41,638 nt of DNA. It comes from Halomonas chromatireducens (GTDB lineage: Bacteria > Pseudomonadota > Gammaproteobacteria > Pseudomonadales > Halomonadaceae). Of this stretch, positions 25,163 to 34,275 are shown one piece after another. The notes beneath the pieces were generated by a model. The model saw nothing but the letters and a program-made list of their open reading frames with translations, ran no database searches and had not been told where the DNA came from. Both the position numbers and the translations under genes were made by a program. The stretch is from NCBI RefSeq assembly GCF_001545155.1, contig NZ_CP014226.1, positions 1,423,207-1,464,844 of the forward strand, in the 5' to 3' direction. The first letter of the stretch is position 1, and every line of letters begins with the position of its first letter.

Positions 25163-26044
25163 TCATTCCCTGCGGCGGTAAGCCTCCACCAGCGTCGCCG
25201 GGTCGTGCCCGGCGTTGCCATGGCTGGCATGGGTGCGCATCAACTGGGCGGCCAGGCCGCTCATGGGCGTGGCGCTGCCGGCGCGCTGGCTCTGGGCCAC
25301 CGCCATGTCGAGATCCTTGAGCAGGGTGCGCAAGTGCCAGGTCGGCTTGTCGAACTCGCTGGCCGCCATGCGCGGAGTCAGGATCTGGAACGGCCTGGAA
25401 TCGGCGAAGCCGCCGGCCAGTGCCTCGGTCAGTCGCGAGGCATCCACGCCGCTGGCCTCCGCCAGCGCCACCATCTCGGCGATCACTGCCGCCTGACAGC
25501 CGACGATCATCTGGTTGCACACCTTGGTGACCTGACCTGCGCCCACCGGACCCATGTGGGTGACCCGCGCCGCCAGCGGGGCGAGCAGGGGGCGCACGGC
25601 ATCGACATCGTCCTCCGCTCCGCCGCACATGATCGCCAGGCTACCGGCCTCGGCTCCGGCAACGCCGCCGGAGACCGGGGAATCGATCCAGCGCATGCCG
25701 CATTCGTCCTCTAGCCGCTCGGCATAGTCCCGTGTGGCGGCCGGGTCGCTGCTGGAAAGATCCACCAGCCGCTGGCCGGCGCGACCATGGGCCGCCACGC
25801 CGCCTTCGCCGAATACCACGCCCTCCACCACGGCCGTATTGGCCAGGCACAGCATCACCACATCGACTCCCTCCACCAACTCACCGATGGAGTCCGCCAC
25901 CGTGGCACCGGCAACACGCAGCGCATCGCATTTCTCCGCGGTACGGTTCCACACAGTGACGGCAAAGCCGGCGTCCAGCAGGCGGCGGGTCATGGGGTCG
26001 CCCATCAGGCCGATGCCGATGAAACCGAGGCGAGGGTGTGACAT
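25163..26044 (-). CDS. 3-hydroxyisobutyrate dehydrogenase-family oxidoreductase
   Basis: The 293-residue enzyme has the NAD(P) motif GFIGIGLMGDPM (7-18), the substrate motif DSPVSGGVAGAEAG, the catalytic Lys in GAGQVTKVCNQ, and KDLDMA in the helical C-terminal domain. Family members oxidise or reduce 3-hydroxy acids (3-hydroxyisobutyrate, tartronate semialdehyde, glyoxylate and similar). The natural substrate cannot be assigned. It lies 96 nt upstream of moxR on the same strand, with its own upstream spacer. Confidence 0.88.
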   Translation of the reverse strand: MSHPRLGFIGIGLMGDPMTRRLLDAGFAVTVWNRTAEKCDALRVAGATVADSIGELVEGVDVVMLCLANTAVVEGVVFGEGGVAAHGRAGQRLVDLSSSDPAATRDYAERLEDECGMRWIDSPVSGGVAGAEAGSLAIMCGGAEDDVDAVRPLLAPLAARVTHMGPVGAGQVTKVCNQMIVGCQAAVIAEMVALAEASGVDASRLTEALAGGFADSRPFQILTPRMAASEFDKPTWHLRTLLKDLDMAVAQSQRAGSATPMSGLAAQLMRTHASHGNAGHDPATLVEAYRRRE

Positions 26045-26424
26045 GTGTCTGTCTCCAGTGAGGGGGCAGGAAAGTGAGAGCCTCCAGCATGCGCGATGGA
26101 AGGGTTTTCCATCAACTCCATGTCGGCAGGTGAGGGCAAGGAAAAACGGGACAAACAGGCGAAGAGTGGCAGGTCAAAAGCCATGCCCTGTAAGCAAAAG
26201 CAGATAGCGACATGGCACCCAGCAATGGTTTGTAATATTACGTAGAATTACACTGCTGGGGAAGATAGGGTTGAGTTAGACCGGTAACCAACCCGACATT
26301 GTAACGACGGGCTGCATATGCCGGACAAACGTGCCGACACGTTCACCCCATCATACAACACGCGTCTAATACCAATCGGGCGCTCTAGAGTACAGACGCT
26401 CAATGGCGCTTAGGAAAACTTCCA
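26045..26424. other. Spacer between divergent genes with a TGTAAT dyad
   Basis: This 380-bp stretch becomes AT-rich toward 26,220-26,400 and shows no coding potential. The only structure is TGTAAT (26231-26236) - N10 - ATTACA (26247-26252), a dyad of transcription-factor size. It marks the transition from core DNA to the lower-GC EamA gene. Confidence 0.4.
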
Positions 26425-27315
26425 ATGTCGTATGCACGCATCATTGCCCTGACGTCGCTTGCTATGGTTGCGTTTGCCGGTAATTCACTGCTCTGCCGGA
26501 TCGCACTCAAAGACACTAGCATTGATGCGGCGAGCTTTACTGCCATTCGGTTGATCTCCGGTGCAGTGGTTCTGTGGCTGATTGTGCAAATGCGCCGTGG
26601 CACATTTACGGGCGGTGGAAGCTGGTCATCGGCATTTGCATTGTTTGCTTATGCCGCCGGATTTTCGTTTGCCTATGTGAGCTTGTCAGCGGCAACCGGT
26701 GCATTGCTGCTCTTTGGCGCTGTCCAGACGACAATGATCGGTTATGGCATCTACGCGGGAGAACGGTTGCGGACGTTGCAGATCATCGGTTTGTTTCTCG
26801 CTCTCGCGGGACTGGTGATTCTGTTGCTGCCGGGGCTCACGGCACCGCCACTCGCCGGCTCCACATTGATGCTAGGGGCTGGGGTTGCATGGGGAATCTA
26901 TTCCTTGCGCGGAAAAGCTGCAGGTGACCCCCTCAGGGTAACAGCGGGGAATTTTCTGCGCGCCGTCCCAATCGCAGTAGTGCTGAGCTTGATAACATTG
27001 AGCGGTTCATCACTGGATCCTGCTGGATTCTGGTACGCAGTTGCATCGGGGGCGCTTGCATCCGGAATGGGCTACGCCATCTGGTACACAGTATTGCCTG
27101 CACTGAAAGCCACCAGTGCTGCGACGGTGCAACTCAGTGTTCCGGTCATCGCGGCTGCGGGCGGTGCCGTTATGCTGGGCGAGTCCATATCGTTGCGGTT
27201 GGTATTGGCGTCCATGGCTATCCTCGGTGGAATTGCGCTGGTCATTCTGGAGAAACAACATGCTAACAGCGCCAAGCCCGCTCCAAGGGACCGTCCGAAA
27301 GCGGCCGACCGCTGA
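26425..27315 (+). CDS. EamA/DMT-superfamily transporter
   Basis: The 296-residue protein has ten hydrophobic segments in two homologous halves, as usual for EamA (drug/metabolite) exporters. Examples are AFAGNSLLCRIALK in the first half and ATVQLSVPVIAAAGGAVMLGE with IALVILEKQ at the end. Substrates of this family include amino acids, amines and nucleotides; this one's is unknown. Base composition is noticeably lower in GC than the preceding genes and codon choice is less biased, suggesting acquisition by transfer. It opens the accessory region. Confidence 0.88.
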   Translation: MSYARIIALTSLAMVAFAGNSLLCRIALKDTSIDAASFTAIRLISGAVVLWLIVQMRRGTFTGGGSWSSAFALFAYAAGFSFAYVSLSAATGALLLFGAVQTTMIGYGIYAGERLRTLQIIGLFLALAGLVILLLPGLTAPPLAGSTLMLGAGVAWGIYSLRGKAAGDPLRVTAGNFLRAVPIAVVLSLITLSGSSLDPAGFWYAVASGALASGMGYAIWYTVLPALKATSAATVQLSVPVIAAAGGAVMLGESISLRLVLASMAILGGIALVILEKQHANSAKPAPRDRPKAADR

Positions 27316-27393
27316 GCTCAAACGTTATATATCATGACAAACTCAAAGGCCGTTTTGGCCGATTCCTGCCGTTTGTGCTGTTTGCCGATGCGG

Positions 27394-27443
27394 GCAACAC
27401 CACCGGAAGGCCTGCGCCCTCCAGTCGCCGCTGCGTCGGAGCG
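27394..27443 (+). repeat. Right-half fragment of the dispersed repeat
   Basis: GCAACACCACCGGAAGGCCT followed by CCCTCCAGTCG and CCGCTGCGTCGGAGCGG matches the right half of the elements at 34-36.5 kb, specifically the longer version seen at 34,276-34,430. It is degenerate. It sits in the 278-bp spacer between the EamA and PAS-GGDEF genes, which otherwise shows nothing. Confidence 0.65.
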
Positions 27444-27593
27444 GCACCGCAACAATTTTTTCGTATATAGTGGTACGGCAGGAAGGTGTCTTTAGGGCGA
27501 TTGAAATGGAACTGGCGACACAGGTGTTTCCCTGGGCTAGTTTGTCCGCCGTCGTGCTACAGTTGGACGATTTGAACCGGATTGCCATGACTG

Positions 27594-28457
27594 ATGCTCG
27601 TTGACCTGGATGCTCTCTACCCCAAGCTGATCCATCTGATGCTGGACACGGTATTCGTGGTTGATGTGCAGGACAAGATCGTCTTCGTCAGCGATGCCTG
27701 TGAGGCGCTGCTCGGTTACCCTGCCGACGAGCTGATCGGCACTTCGATCTCCGACTACTGGCATCCTGACGACCTGGCGACTACACGGGCTTCGATTGAC
27801 CGAGTCATGAATGGTCAGCCCCACCTCGATTTCTGCAACCGTTATCTCCGTAAGGATGGCGGTATCGTTTTTATCCTCTGGTCTGCCCAATGGTCCGAGG
27901 AGGAGGGGGTGCGAATCGGCGTCGCGCGGGACGTGACGGCCCTAAGGCATGCCGAGGAAGAATTACGTTTCCTCGCCCACCATGATCCGCTGACAGGGCT
28001 GACCAACCGGTCCCTGTTCAATGATCGGCTGGACTCGGGCTTGCGTGCGGCTCATCGCCACCAGAATAGCCTGGCCTTGCTGTTTCTGGATATCGACCAC
28101 TTCAAGGATATCAATGATGCCCATGGCCATGCGGTGGGTGACCGCGTGCTCTGTACGATTGCTCGGCGATTGGAAGGCTGCGTACGTGAAACGGACACGG
28201 TGGCCCGCATGGGTGGCGATGAATTCACTGTTCTTTTGACGGACATCCAGTCGGCGGATGCCGTTTCCAACAAGGTGGAGCATATACTCTCGGTCTTGTC
28301 CGAGCCGCTGGGCGCTGAATTCGGCGACATCAACATGATCTCATGCAGTATCGGTGTAGCCTGCTATCCCGCGGACGGGGAGGATGTCGATACCTTGATG
28401 AGTCAGGCGGATGGCGATATGTACCGGATGAAAAGGCGTCGTTCGGAAGCGGGGTGA
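27594..28457 (+). CDS. PAS-GGDEF diguanylate cyclase, soluble
   Basis: The 287-residue protein has an N-terminal PAS domain (about 10-115: VFVVDVQDKIVFVSDACEAL, LGYPADELIG, then RKDGGIVFILWSAQW) and a C-terminal GGDEF domain with HHDPLTGLTNR, LDIDHFKDINDAHGH and VARMGGDEFTVLL. The active site is intact, and an RETD inhibitory site lies at the proper position before GGDEF. No membrane segment is present. The ribosome binding site before 27594 is poor and the true start is uncertain. Repeat fragments lie on both sides and an IS3 element begins 24 bp after its stop. Confidence 0.88.
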   Translation: MLVDLDALYPKLIHLMLDTVFVVDVQDKIVFVSDACEALLGYPADELIGTSISDYWHPDDLATTRASIDRVMNGQPHLDFCNRYLRKDGGIVFILWSAQWSEEEGVRIGVARDVTALRHAEEELRFLAHHDPLTGLTNRSLFNDRLDSGLRAAHRHQNSLALLFLDIDHFKDINDAHGHAVGDRVLCTIARRLEGCVRETDTVARMGGDEFTVLLTDIQSADAVSNKVEHILSVLSEPLGAEFGDINMISCSIGVACYPADGEDVDTLMSQADGDMYRMKRRRSEAG

Positions 28458-28460
28458 TGG

Positions 28461-28481
28461 GCAACACCACCGGGAGGCCTG
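28461..28481 (+). repeat. Dispersed-repeat fragment cut by the IS3 element
   Basis: GCAACACCACCGGGAGGCCT matches the central-right part of the family and stops exactly where the insertion sequence begins (28482). The missing continuation does not reappear after the right end of the element, so sequence was lost at this junction. Confidence 0.6.
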
Positions 28482-28497
28482 TGTAGTGGCATAGTGA

Positions 28498-29729
<1,232 letters not shown>

Positions 29730-29741
29730 CCACTACATACC

Positions 29742-30335
29742 TTGTCCATGGCCGAGTTGATCGCTTCCATGAGTGATACAGAGAAGGTGCTCGACGGTGA
29801 ACCGCAGGAAGTCATCGTTCAGGCGTCGCCGAGCCCAGGCGACCTGGACACCATGATCGTTTTCTTGAAGAATGTTCACGAAACCTGCTCCGCTCCAGTC
29901 GACGAAAACGATGACAAGAAGAACAAGAATAATAAAGGGGGTGAAGGGATCTGCGACCACATCATGGGCGTCGCGCCGGGCGAAAGCGACAAGCTAACGG
30001 GTAACACCACATTTGAAGGTCTCTATATCACCCTGGGTGGCGAGCTGGATCTGCGTGGCAATGCCGATATACGCGGCAGTGCTATCGTCACCAATATCAC
30101 CATCGAGGACGATGGCAACTGGACCAGCAACCCAAACGTAACGATCAAGCTGGCTGGTGGCGGCAACAAAGGCTCGGTATGGTTTGATGCCTGGCATGTA
30201 AACAAAGCCATTGAGGAGCTCCAGCAGAAAGCCCCCACGCTTTTCGCGGACTTGGACATGGAAACCTTCTGGGGTATTGGCAGCACCAGTGCCAGCGGAT
30301 TTCTGCGTGATGGCTGGATGCAGGAGTTCTGGTAA
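29742..30335 (+). pseudogene. C-terminal remnant of a secreted or pilus-associated protein, truncated by IS3
   Basis: The readable frame starts only 5 bp after the IS right end, with TTG or ATG (29748) and no ribosome binding site. A stop at 29727 inside the IS blocks any longer product. The 197 residues lack a signal peptide. GLYITLGGELDLRGNADIRG recalls the C-terminal domain of PilX-like pilus-assembly proteins, which have the same G-LDLRGN turn pattern and end in a Trp/Glu-rich tail (here GWMQEFW). That link is an inference from pattern. Codon use is normal, so decay is recent. Confidence 0.5.
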
Positions 30336-30412
30336 GCCAATAGCCAACTTCCATCTTCCCTGCGCATTCACCGCCTAGACTGTCGATACGTACCCCTCTG
30401 GAGGTCGACAGT

Positions 30413-31087
30413 ATGAAAACACGCAACGGATTGACGATACTTGCCGCAGCCACGCTAAGCCTGACGCTGGCGTCAGCCCAGGTTCAAGCTCAGCCAGTCG
30501 AGCCCCGTGGGCAGGGACAGGGCCAGGGCCAGGGAAACAGCCAAGGCCAAGGGCAGGGCAACAGCCAGCGCGGCCAGGGCCAGGAGCATCGCCAAGAGCA
30601 CCGCCAGAGCCAGGGCCAGGGGCGCGGCCAGTCCGCTGAGCGCCGCCAGCAGGATGCCGAGCAGGGCGACCGTGGTGAATGGCGCCGGGATGGCGAGTCG
30701 CGACGTGAAGGCCGTGGCGACTGGGAGCGCGAGCGCCGCTACGGCAGTGATGCTAATCGTGATCGGCGTTCTCGTAGTGATGACTATCGTGATGGCTATC
30801 GTGATGGGCCGAGAATCGATGAGCGGGAGATACGGCGTTACTTCGGGGAACGGCGAGAATGGGCCGACGTCGATCGCTCACGCGATAGCCTGCCGCCGGG
30901 CATTCGCATGAATCTGGAGCGCGGCAAACCATTGCCCCCGGGCATTGCCAAGCAGTTCGACGACCGGTTGGTACGCAACCTTCCTCAGTATGATGAGTAT
31001 GAATGGCGCCACGTCGGGCCCGATGTGCTGCTGGTGGATATCGTTAACGACATCGTCTACGAAGTTTTCCGCGACGTGCTTTACTGA
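30413..31087 (+). CDS. CigR/RcnB-like secreted protein with Gln/Gly/Arg-rich region
   Basis: The 224-residue protein has a signal peptide (cleavage near VQA-QP, residue 27) and a low-complexity segment of GQ and RGQ repeats (about 32-75). An Arg/Asp/Glu-rich stretch follows (to about 135). The conserved C-terminus holds LPPGIRMNLERGKPLPPGI and ends in VYEVFRDVLY. The LPPGI repeat and final YEV motif are typical of the CigR (anti-virulence regulator) and RcnB groups of periplasmic or inner-membrane proteins. The DNA of the repeat region is itself a slippery GGGCCA-rich tract. Function here is unknown. Confidence 0.75.
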   Translation: MKTRNGLTILAAATLSLTLASAQVQAQPVEPRGQGQGQGQGNSQGQGQGNSQRGQGQEHRQEHRQSQGQGRGQSAERRQQDAEQGDRGEWRRDGESRREGRGDWERERRYGSDANRDRRSRSDDYRDGYRDGPRIDEREIRRYFGERREWADVDRSRDSLPPGIRMNLERGKPLPPGIAKQFDDRLVRNLPQYDEYEWRHVGPDVLLVDIVNDIVYEVFRDVLY

Positions 31088-31137
31088 TTCCCCAGCGTTT
31101 GATCATTGTGGAAACGCCGTAACATCATAGATCGACG

Positions 31138-31164
31138 CGCCGCCCCAGGGCGGCGTTCTCGTTT
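31138..31164 (+). terminator. Intrinsic terminator after the CigR-like gene
   Basis: CGCCGCC-CCAG-GGCGGCG followed by TTCTCGTTT forms a seven-pair GC stem with a T-rich tail, 51 bp past the stop codon. Confidence 0.7.
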
Positions 31165-31336
31165 GCGCCATATACGCAGCAGAAGCGTTGACGCTCATAT
31201 ATTTGCCTATTTGCTCCTATTTGGCCAAACTGATCCAGCGTATAAAAATAGGCCTACATATTGTCATGGAGCGCTGCTTGTTGTATTTATAGGCGCCGCA
31301 TCCTGTGAAATTCTCCCAACCCAAGGAACACACACT
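31165..31336 (+). promoter_or_regulatory. AT-rich upstream region of the mvaT-like gene
   Basis: This 172-bp segment is strikingly AT-rich for the region, with TTGACG at 31188 and TATAAAAATAGG at 31241 as possible promoter parts, although no pair is properly spaced. AT-rich promoters are preferred targets of MvaT-type silencers, so autoregulation is plausible but unproven. AAGGAA lies before the ATG at 31337. Confidence 0.4.
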
Positions 31337-31714
31337 ATGTCTCTTCTCAGTGAATTCATGCAGAAAGAGCAGCAGCTCAAGCAGCTCCAGGCCGAAATGG
31401 ATCGTCTTCAGAACGATGACCGCCTGAAGGCCGAGCTGGCGTTCAAGGACAAGCTTGAAGCGCTGATGCGCGAATTCAACAAGAGTTCAGCCGACGTTAT
31501 CAGCCTGCTGGATCCGCAGGGCAACAAGCCTGCCGCCAAGGCATCTACAGCCACCGGTGGCGGTCGTCGCAAGCGCAAGCTGAAGATCTACAAGAACCCG
31601 AACACCGGTGAAGTCGTGGAAACCCGCGGCGGTAACCAGAAGACACTGAAGGCGTGGAAGGACGAGCATGGTTCAGACAAGGTCGAGAGCTGGCTGGTTC
31701 GCGTCGAGGAGTGA
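31337..31714 (+). CDS. mvaT: MvaT-family H-NS-like xenogeneic silencer
   Basis: The 125-residue protein opens MSLLSEFMQKEQQLKQLQAE, with a coiled-coil oligomerisation region (1-60). A basic linker GGGRRKRKLKIYKNPNTGEV leads to the DNA-binding motif ETRGGNQKTLKAWK and ends near VESWLV. The KQYKNP-type linker and GGN-TLK-WK motif are signatures of Pseudomonas MvaT/MvaU, not enteric H-NS. These proteins bind AT-rich DNA and silence acquired genes, fitting the accessory neighbourhood. ATG at 31337 matches the family start exactly. Its own terminator follows. Confidence 0.92.
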   Translation: MSLLSEFMQKEQQLKQLQAEMDRLQNDDRLKAELAFKDKLEALMREFNKSSADVISLLDPQGNKPAAKASTATGGGRRKRKLKIYKNPNTGEVVETRGGNQKTLKAWKDEHGSDKVESWLVRVEE

Positions 31715-31746
31715 TCCCTCCTGGCGTTTGCATGACTGTTAGACAC

Positions 31747-31775
31747 GCCGGGCCCCCTTGGGGCCCGGCTGGTTT
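31747..31775 (+). terminator. Intrinsic terminator after mvaT
   Basis: GCCGGGCCCC-CTT-GGGGCCCGGC is a perfect ten-pair stem followed by TGGTTTC. The weak T-run lowers the certainty of pure intrinsic action, but the stem is very stable and lies between convergent genes. Confidence 0.75.
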
Positions 31776-31804
31776 CAGGTATGTCAATCCGCATTCAGCG
31801 TCAT

Positions 31805-32632
31805 TCAGCTACTTGCAACAAGTATTGGTAACCGAACTTCCAATCCTTCTGCGATCAGGCGTACTTCCACGGGGTCGCCGCTGGCATAGCAGCGCTTTTT
31901 TGCCAAGCCCTCACTGAGCAGATACTGCAAGGCAGAGGGTATCTCCTCCGGCCTCTCTACCGTTAGGCAAGCGTGACGCTGCTCGGGCAGTTCCAGAATA
32001 CGGAAAGAGGCGGGGATGGCTAAACCGTCACCGGCCTGCTCATCGATCAGCGGGCCGATATCGATGCGGTCCAGTTCGCAGGGCAGGGGGGTATTATGGA
32101 GTACGGCAATGGCAGGGGTTTGTCGGAGTCGTTCGGGCAAGGTCTCGGCTCCTTTTGTGAGTTGTGCCCACTTGTGTAGCTTGCCGAGGCTGCTGGCATC
32201 GCTCTTGTGATAGAGCCGGGTAACCAGCGCCTGTCTAGGTGGCAGGCTGCGAATATCGAAGTCCGGCGGTGCGCCACTGTGGCCCTGGCAGTACATGGGC
32301 GAGCGTAACTTCACGCGTGCAGCCAGCCGGTACTGGCGGGGCGTTTGATTGTAGCGCCGCTGAAAGGCACGGCTGAAGGCTGAATGATTTTGATAACCGC
32401 TTCGTGTGGCGATGGTGTTAACACGATAGGGCGTTAGTGCGAGTAGTCTGGCGGCTTTTTCAAGTCGCAAGATGTCGCGATAGGTGCTCGGCGACACACC
32501 GAAACACTGCTTGAACTTACGTCGTACCTGGGAGGTCGAATAACCGAGTCGATTGGCGAGGTCATCGATCCCCTCATGGCTACTCAGGTGCTCCTGTAGC
32601 CAGATTTCCGCTCGCATCATCTCGTTGAACAT
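31805..32632 (-). CDS. AraC-family regulator with GyrI-like effector domain
   Basis: The 275-residue protein has an N-terminal AraC-type DNA-binding domain with two helix-turn-helices (IDDLANRLGYSTSQVRRKF and VNTIATRSGYQNHSAFSRAF, then RRYNQTPRQYR). A C-terminal GyrI-like small-molecule-binding domain follows (FDIRSLPPRQALVTRLYHKS through LDRIDIGPLIDEQ). This is the domain order of Rob and similar regulators that sense drugs or cationic ligands. The DNA-binding domain is at the N-terminus, unlike AraC itself. It is convergent with mvaT and faces a 355-bp AT-rich spacer containing direct repeats. Confidence 0.88.
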   Translation of the reverse strand: MFNEMMRAEIWLQEHLSSHEGIDDLANRLGYSTSQVRRKFKQCFGVSPSTYRDILRLEKAARLLALTPYRVNTIATRSGYQNHSAFSRAFQRRYNQTPRQYRLAARVKLRSPMYCQGHSGAPPDFDIRSLPPRQALVTRLYHKSDASSLGKLHKWAQLTKGAETLPERLRQTPAIAVLHNTPLPCELDRIDIGPLIDEQAGDGLAIPASFRILELPEQRHACLTVERPEEIPSALQYLLSEGLAKKRCYASGDPVEVRLIAEGLEVRLPILVASS

Positions 32633-32987
32633 TGTCCGGTCCCTTGCGCTGGAGTGTGCAGTAATTCTTGACTACTGCTTCCATTTCCTGTTGGCGCTTT
32701 CCATTGGCGCCGCTGGGTGGTCACACGAATGTTCCAACCCGAAGTATTTATTGGTTTTGTGCATACCTTTATGCGCTGTAGCGGGAGTCGAAGGCAAGTT
32801 TGGTGACGAAGATTGACCGTTTGTGCATACTTTGTAGCGTATAAGGGAAAGCGGATTTATCAAGCATGGTAACAGTAATCATTATCATGAATGGTGTTTC
32901 TCGGTTTCGCTCCGGGAATCAATAGCGGTATACTCATGACAGACATTAATCGAGTACTGTCCAGTACTTGAGATTTAACGGAATCTA
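32633..32987. promoter_or_regulatory. AT-rich spacer with TTTGTGCATAC direct repeats
   Basis: No gene is seen in these 355 bp. Two copies of a direct repeat, TTTGTGCATACCTT at about 32,756 and TTTGTGCATACTTTGTAGCG at 32,820-32,839, both lead toward TGTAGCG, about 64 bp apart. They could be binding sites for the adjacent AraC-type regulator, which binds as repeated asymmetric boxes. The region serves the divergent AraC and 98-residue genes. Confidence 0.45.
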
Positions 32988-33284
32988 ATGAAACAGCATA
33001 AACCCAACCGACACATGGACGAGCGCGAGAAGCTGCGCAAGTTTCGTGAGCTGGACGATGCCTTCGCAGAAGCGCTTCGCGAGCTGGAAAAGCCCAATTC
33101 AAGGCTCGATATCCCCACCGGACCGCCCGTACGCAGCCTGGCGGACCAGGAGGCGGATGACGAGCAGGCCCGTCAGCACCTTTTCGAAGAGCGCCTGAAA
33201 ACGCTGATGAGCGAATACGCTCAACCCAGAGATAGCGTGGCCCTTCTGCTACGCACAATGCAGTCGCTTGGTCATATCGCCTGA
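32988..33284 (+). CDS. 98-residue protein resembling part of the MvaT oligomerisation region
   Basis: The product is hydrophilic, highly charged and helical. Residues about 57-88 align without gaps to residues about 27-58 of the MvaT-like protein encoded 1.3 kb upstream: FEERLKTLMSEYAQPRDSVA here against FKDKLEALMREFNKSSADVI there. The match includes F, L, LM, E, V and LL, and is even closer to Pseudomonas MvaT as I recall it. The basic linker and the GGN DNA-binding motif are missing. It may therefore be an MvaT partner or antagonist, like the truncated H-NST of E. coli, but the similarity is short. The stop overlaps the first unit of a 12-bp tandem repeat. Confidence 0.6.
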   Translation: MKQHKPNRHMDEREKLRKFRELDDAFAEALRELEKPNSRLDIPTGPPVRSLADQEADDEQARQHLFEERLKTLMSEYAQPRDSVALLLRTMQSLGHIA

Positions 33285-33363
33285 ATTGCTGCTTGAAACG
33301 CTGCCTGAGTAGCCGTCTGAAACGCTGCCTGAGCAACCGCCTGAATCGCCGCCTGAGTCGCAC
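33281..33363 (+). repeat. 12-bp tandem repeat, about seven units, ending at a start codon
   Basis: Units are CTGAATTGCTGC, TTGAAACGCTGC, CTGAGTAGCCGT, CTGAAACGCTGC, CTGAGCAACCGC, CTGAATCGCCGC and CTGAGTCGCAC, all following the pattern CTGARNNGCYGY. The first unit supplies the TGA stop of the 98-residue gene, and the last runs straight into the ATG at 33364, filling the whole intergenic space. Twelve being a multiple of three, copy-number change keeps reading phase but alters the spacing between the two genes. Confidence 0.85.
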
Positions 33364-33813
33364 ATGACCTATTTCGTCGTGATGGGCAGCCTGGCGCTGT
33401 CCGTGCTGTTTACCTTTGGCTGGGTGCTGTGGCGCACAGGGCGCTGGCTGACTGCCAGCATGCCCGGTGGTCGGCGCCAGGGCGGCCGAGGCAAGGCCGC
33501 CACCCGCAAGCCGGCCAAGCGCCCCGCGCAAGCCAAGGCGCGCAAGCCCGCCAAGAAGCCTTCCGTGAAAACCAGGCGCGAGCCTGGCCGCCTGACCCAG
33601 TGGCTTGCCGAATGGCGGGCAACGCTGCCCCTGGCCGTGATCACCACCCTGATCTACCTGATCGCCCGGCTGGTCGAGCACGGCATGAGCTTCCGCCCAC
33701 CCCACACCGTGCCCGCCGGCTTTCACAGCCTGATTGTCGTCCTTGGCTGGGCCGCCGCCGTAATGCTCACTCTCGCCCTGATCAACCGGCTCGCCGCCTG
33801 GCGCTGTCGTTGA
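33364..33813 (+). CDS. Membrane protein with Lys/Ala/Pro-rich histone-H1-like loop
   Basis: The 149-residue protein has a hydrophobic span at about 4-24, a very basic loop of RKPAKRPAQAKARKPAKKP type (about 36-75), and two further spans near 88-102 and 122-142. The basic segment resembles H1/AlgP-like KPAK repeats, which can bind nucleic acids or polyanions. No Shine-Dalgarno is visible before ATG 33364, which directly follows the 12-bp tandem repeat; an alternative ATG is at 33382. The opposite strand is also open here but encodes low-complexity Arg/Leu. The function is unknown. Confidence 0.6.
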   Translation: MTYFVVMGSLALSVLFTFGWVLWRTGRWLTASMPGGRRQGGRGKAATRKPAKRPAQAKARKPAKKPSVKTRREPGRLTQWLAEWRATLPLAVITTLIYLIARLVEHGMSFRPPHTVPAGFHSLIVVLGWAAAVMLTLALINRLAAWRCR

Positions 33814-34025
33814 TGTAGCGTTTTATTCTTCGCCAGCACCTCGGCGCTAGAGCATTCCCGCCGAGTCCCGTAGAATTGTTCAACTAGAATAACGATACCT
33901 TCAAAGGGGAAGTCGAGCGCCAGCTCGGCACAGGACCGTGACATGGCGCAGGGGCTAATAACGCCTTAGACCCTGAACGCCCGTTATTCGCTGTTCCGAT
34001 CCTCTCCCTGATATCGATACTTCAA

Positions 34026-34074
34026 CAGGGCAAGGGAAACGCCCGGAACAATCCCCGGGCGGTAGCGTGCCTGG
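34026..34074 (+). promoter_or_regulatory. ops / JUMPstart-like element 1
   Basis: The perfect ops sequence GGCGGTAGCGTGC is at 34058-34070. It is preceded by a GCCCGG - AACAATCC - CCGGGC hairpin and by CAGGGCAAGGGAA. The same 49-nt arrangement recurs at 39,557-39,606 with only a few changes. ops is the recruitment site for RfaH, encoded at 9016-9555. It lies 518 bp upstream of the epimerase gene. Confidence 0.92.
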
Positions 34075-34106
34075 AAAGTGATAAAGCGCCTCAACGAAGA
34101 GAATCA

Positions 34107-34247
34107 TTGTTGGAGCGCTCGTTCCCATCGCGACTGGCGCCGCAAGGCGCCCCGGCGGAGGCCGCAGCGCTGGCGATATCCGCAACGTTTCCAACACCGC
34201 CGGGAGTCCTTCGGCCTCCAGTCGTGATCTGAAGATACTCCAACAGC
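34107..34247 (+). repeat. MITE-like repeat, full copy 1
   Basis: Nested inverted arms are visible: an outer TTGGAG with CTCCAAC and an inner CGACTGG with CCAGTCG, around a GGCGCC-rich centre and GGCGATATCCGCAACG. Length is about 140 bp. The next copy follows after 28 bp containing GGCACCGTTGGTGGA. Confidence 0.85.
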
Positions 34248-34275
34248 GGGGTGGCACCGTTGGTGGAAAGGGGCG

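Noticed and set aside
26231..26252. TGTAAT-N10-ATTACA as the EamA gene operator
   Set aside because: It lies about 170 bp upstream of the gene with no promoter elements placed around it; kept only as a note on the spacer.
30500..30640. A tandem repeat or phase-variable tract in the CigR-like gene
   Set aside because: The GGGCCA-rich DNA simply encodes the Gln/Gly repeats; units are irregular in length and the frame is intact, so it is described with the gene.
32860..33726. A long minus-strand open frame (288 codons) opposite the 98- and 149-residue genes
   Set aside because: It translates the 12-bp tandem repeat into Arg/Leu/Gln runs and the KPAK region into low-complexity sequence, has no recognisable domain, and overlaps two better plus-strand genes.
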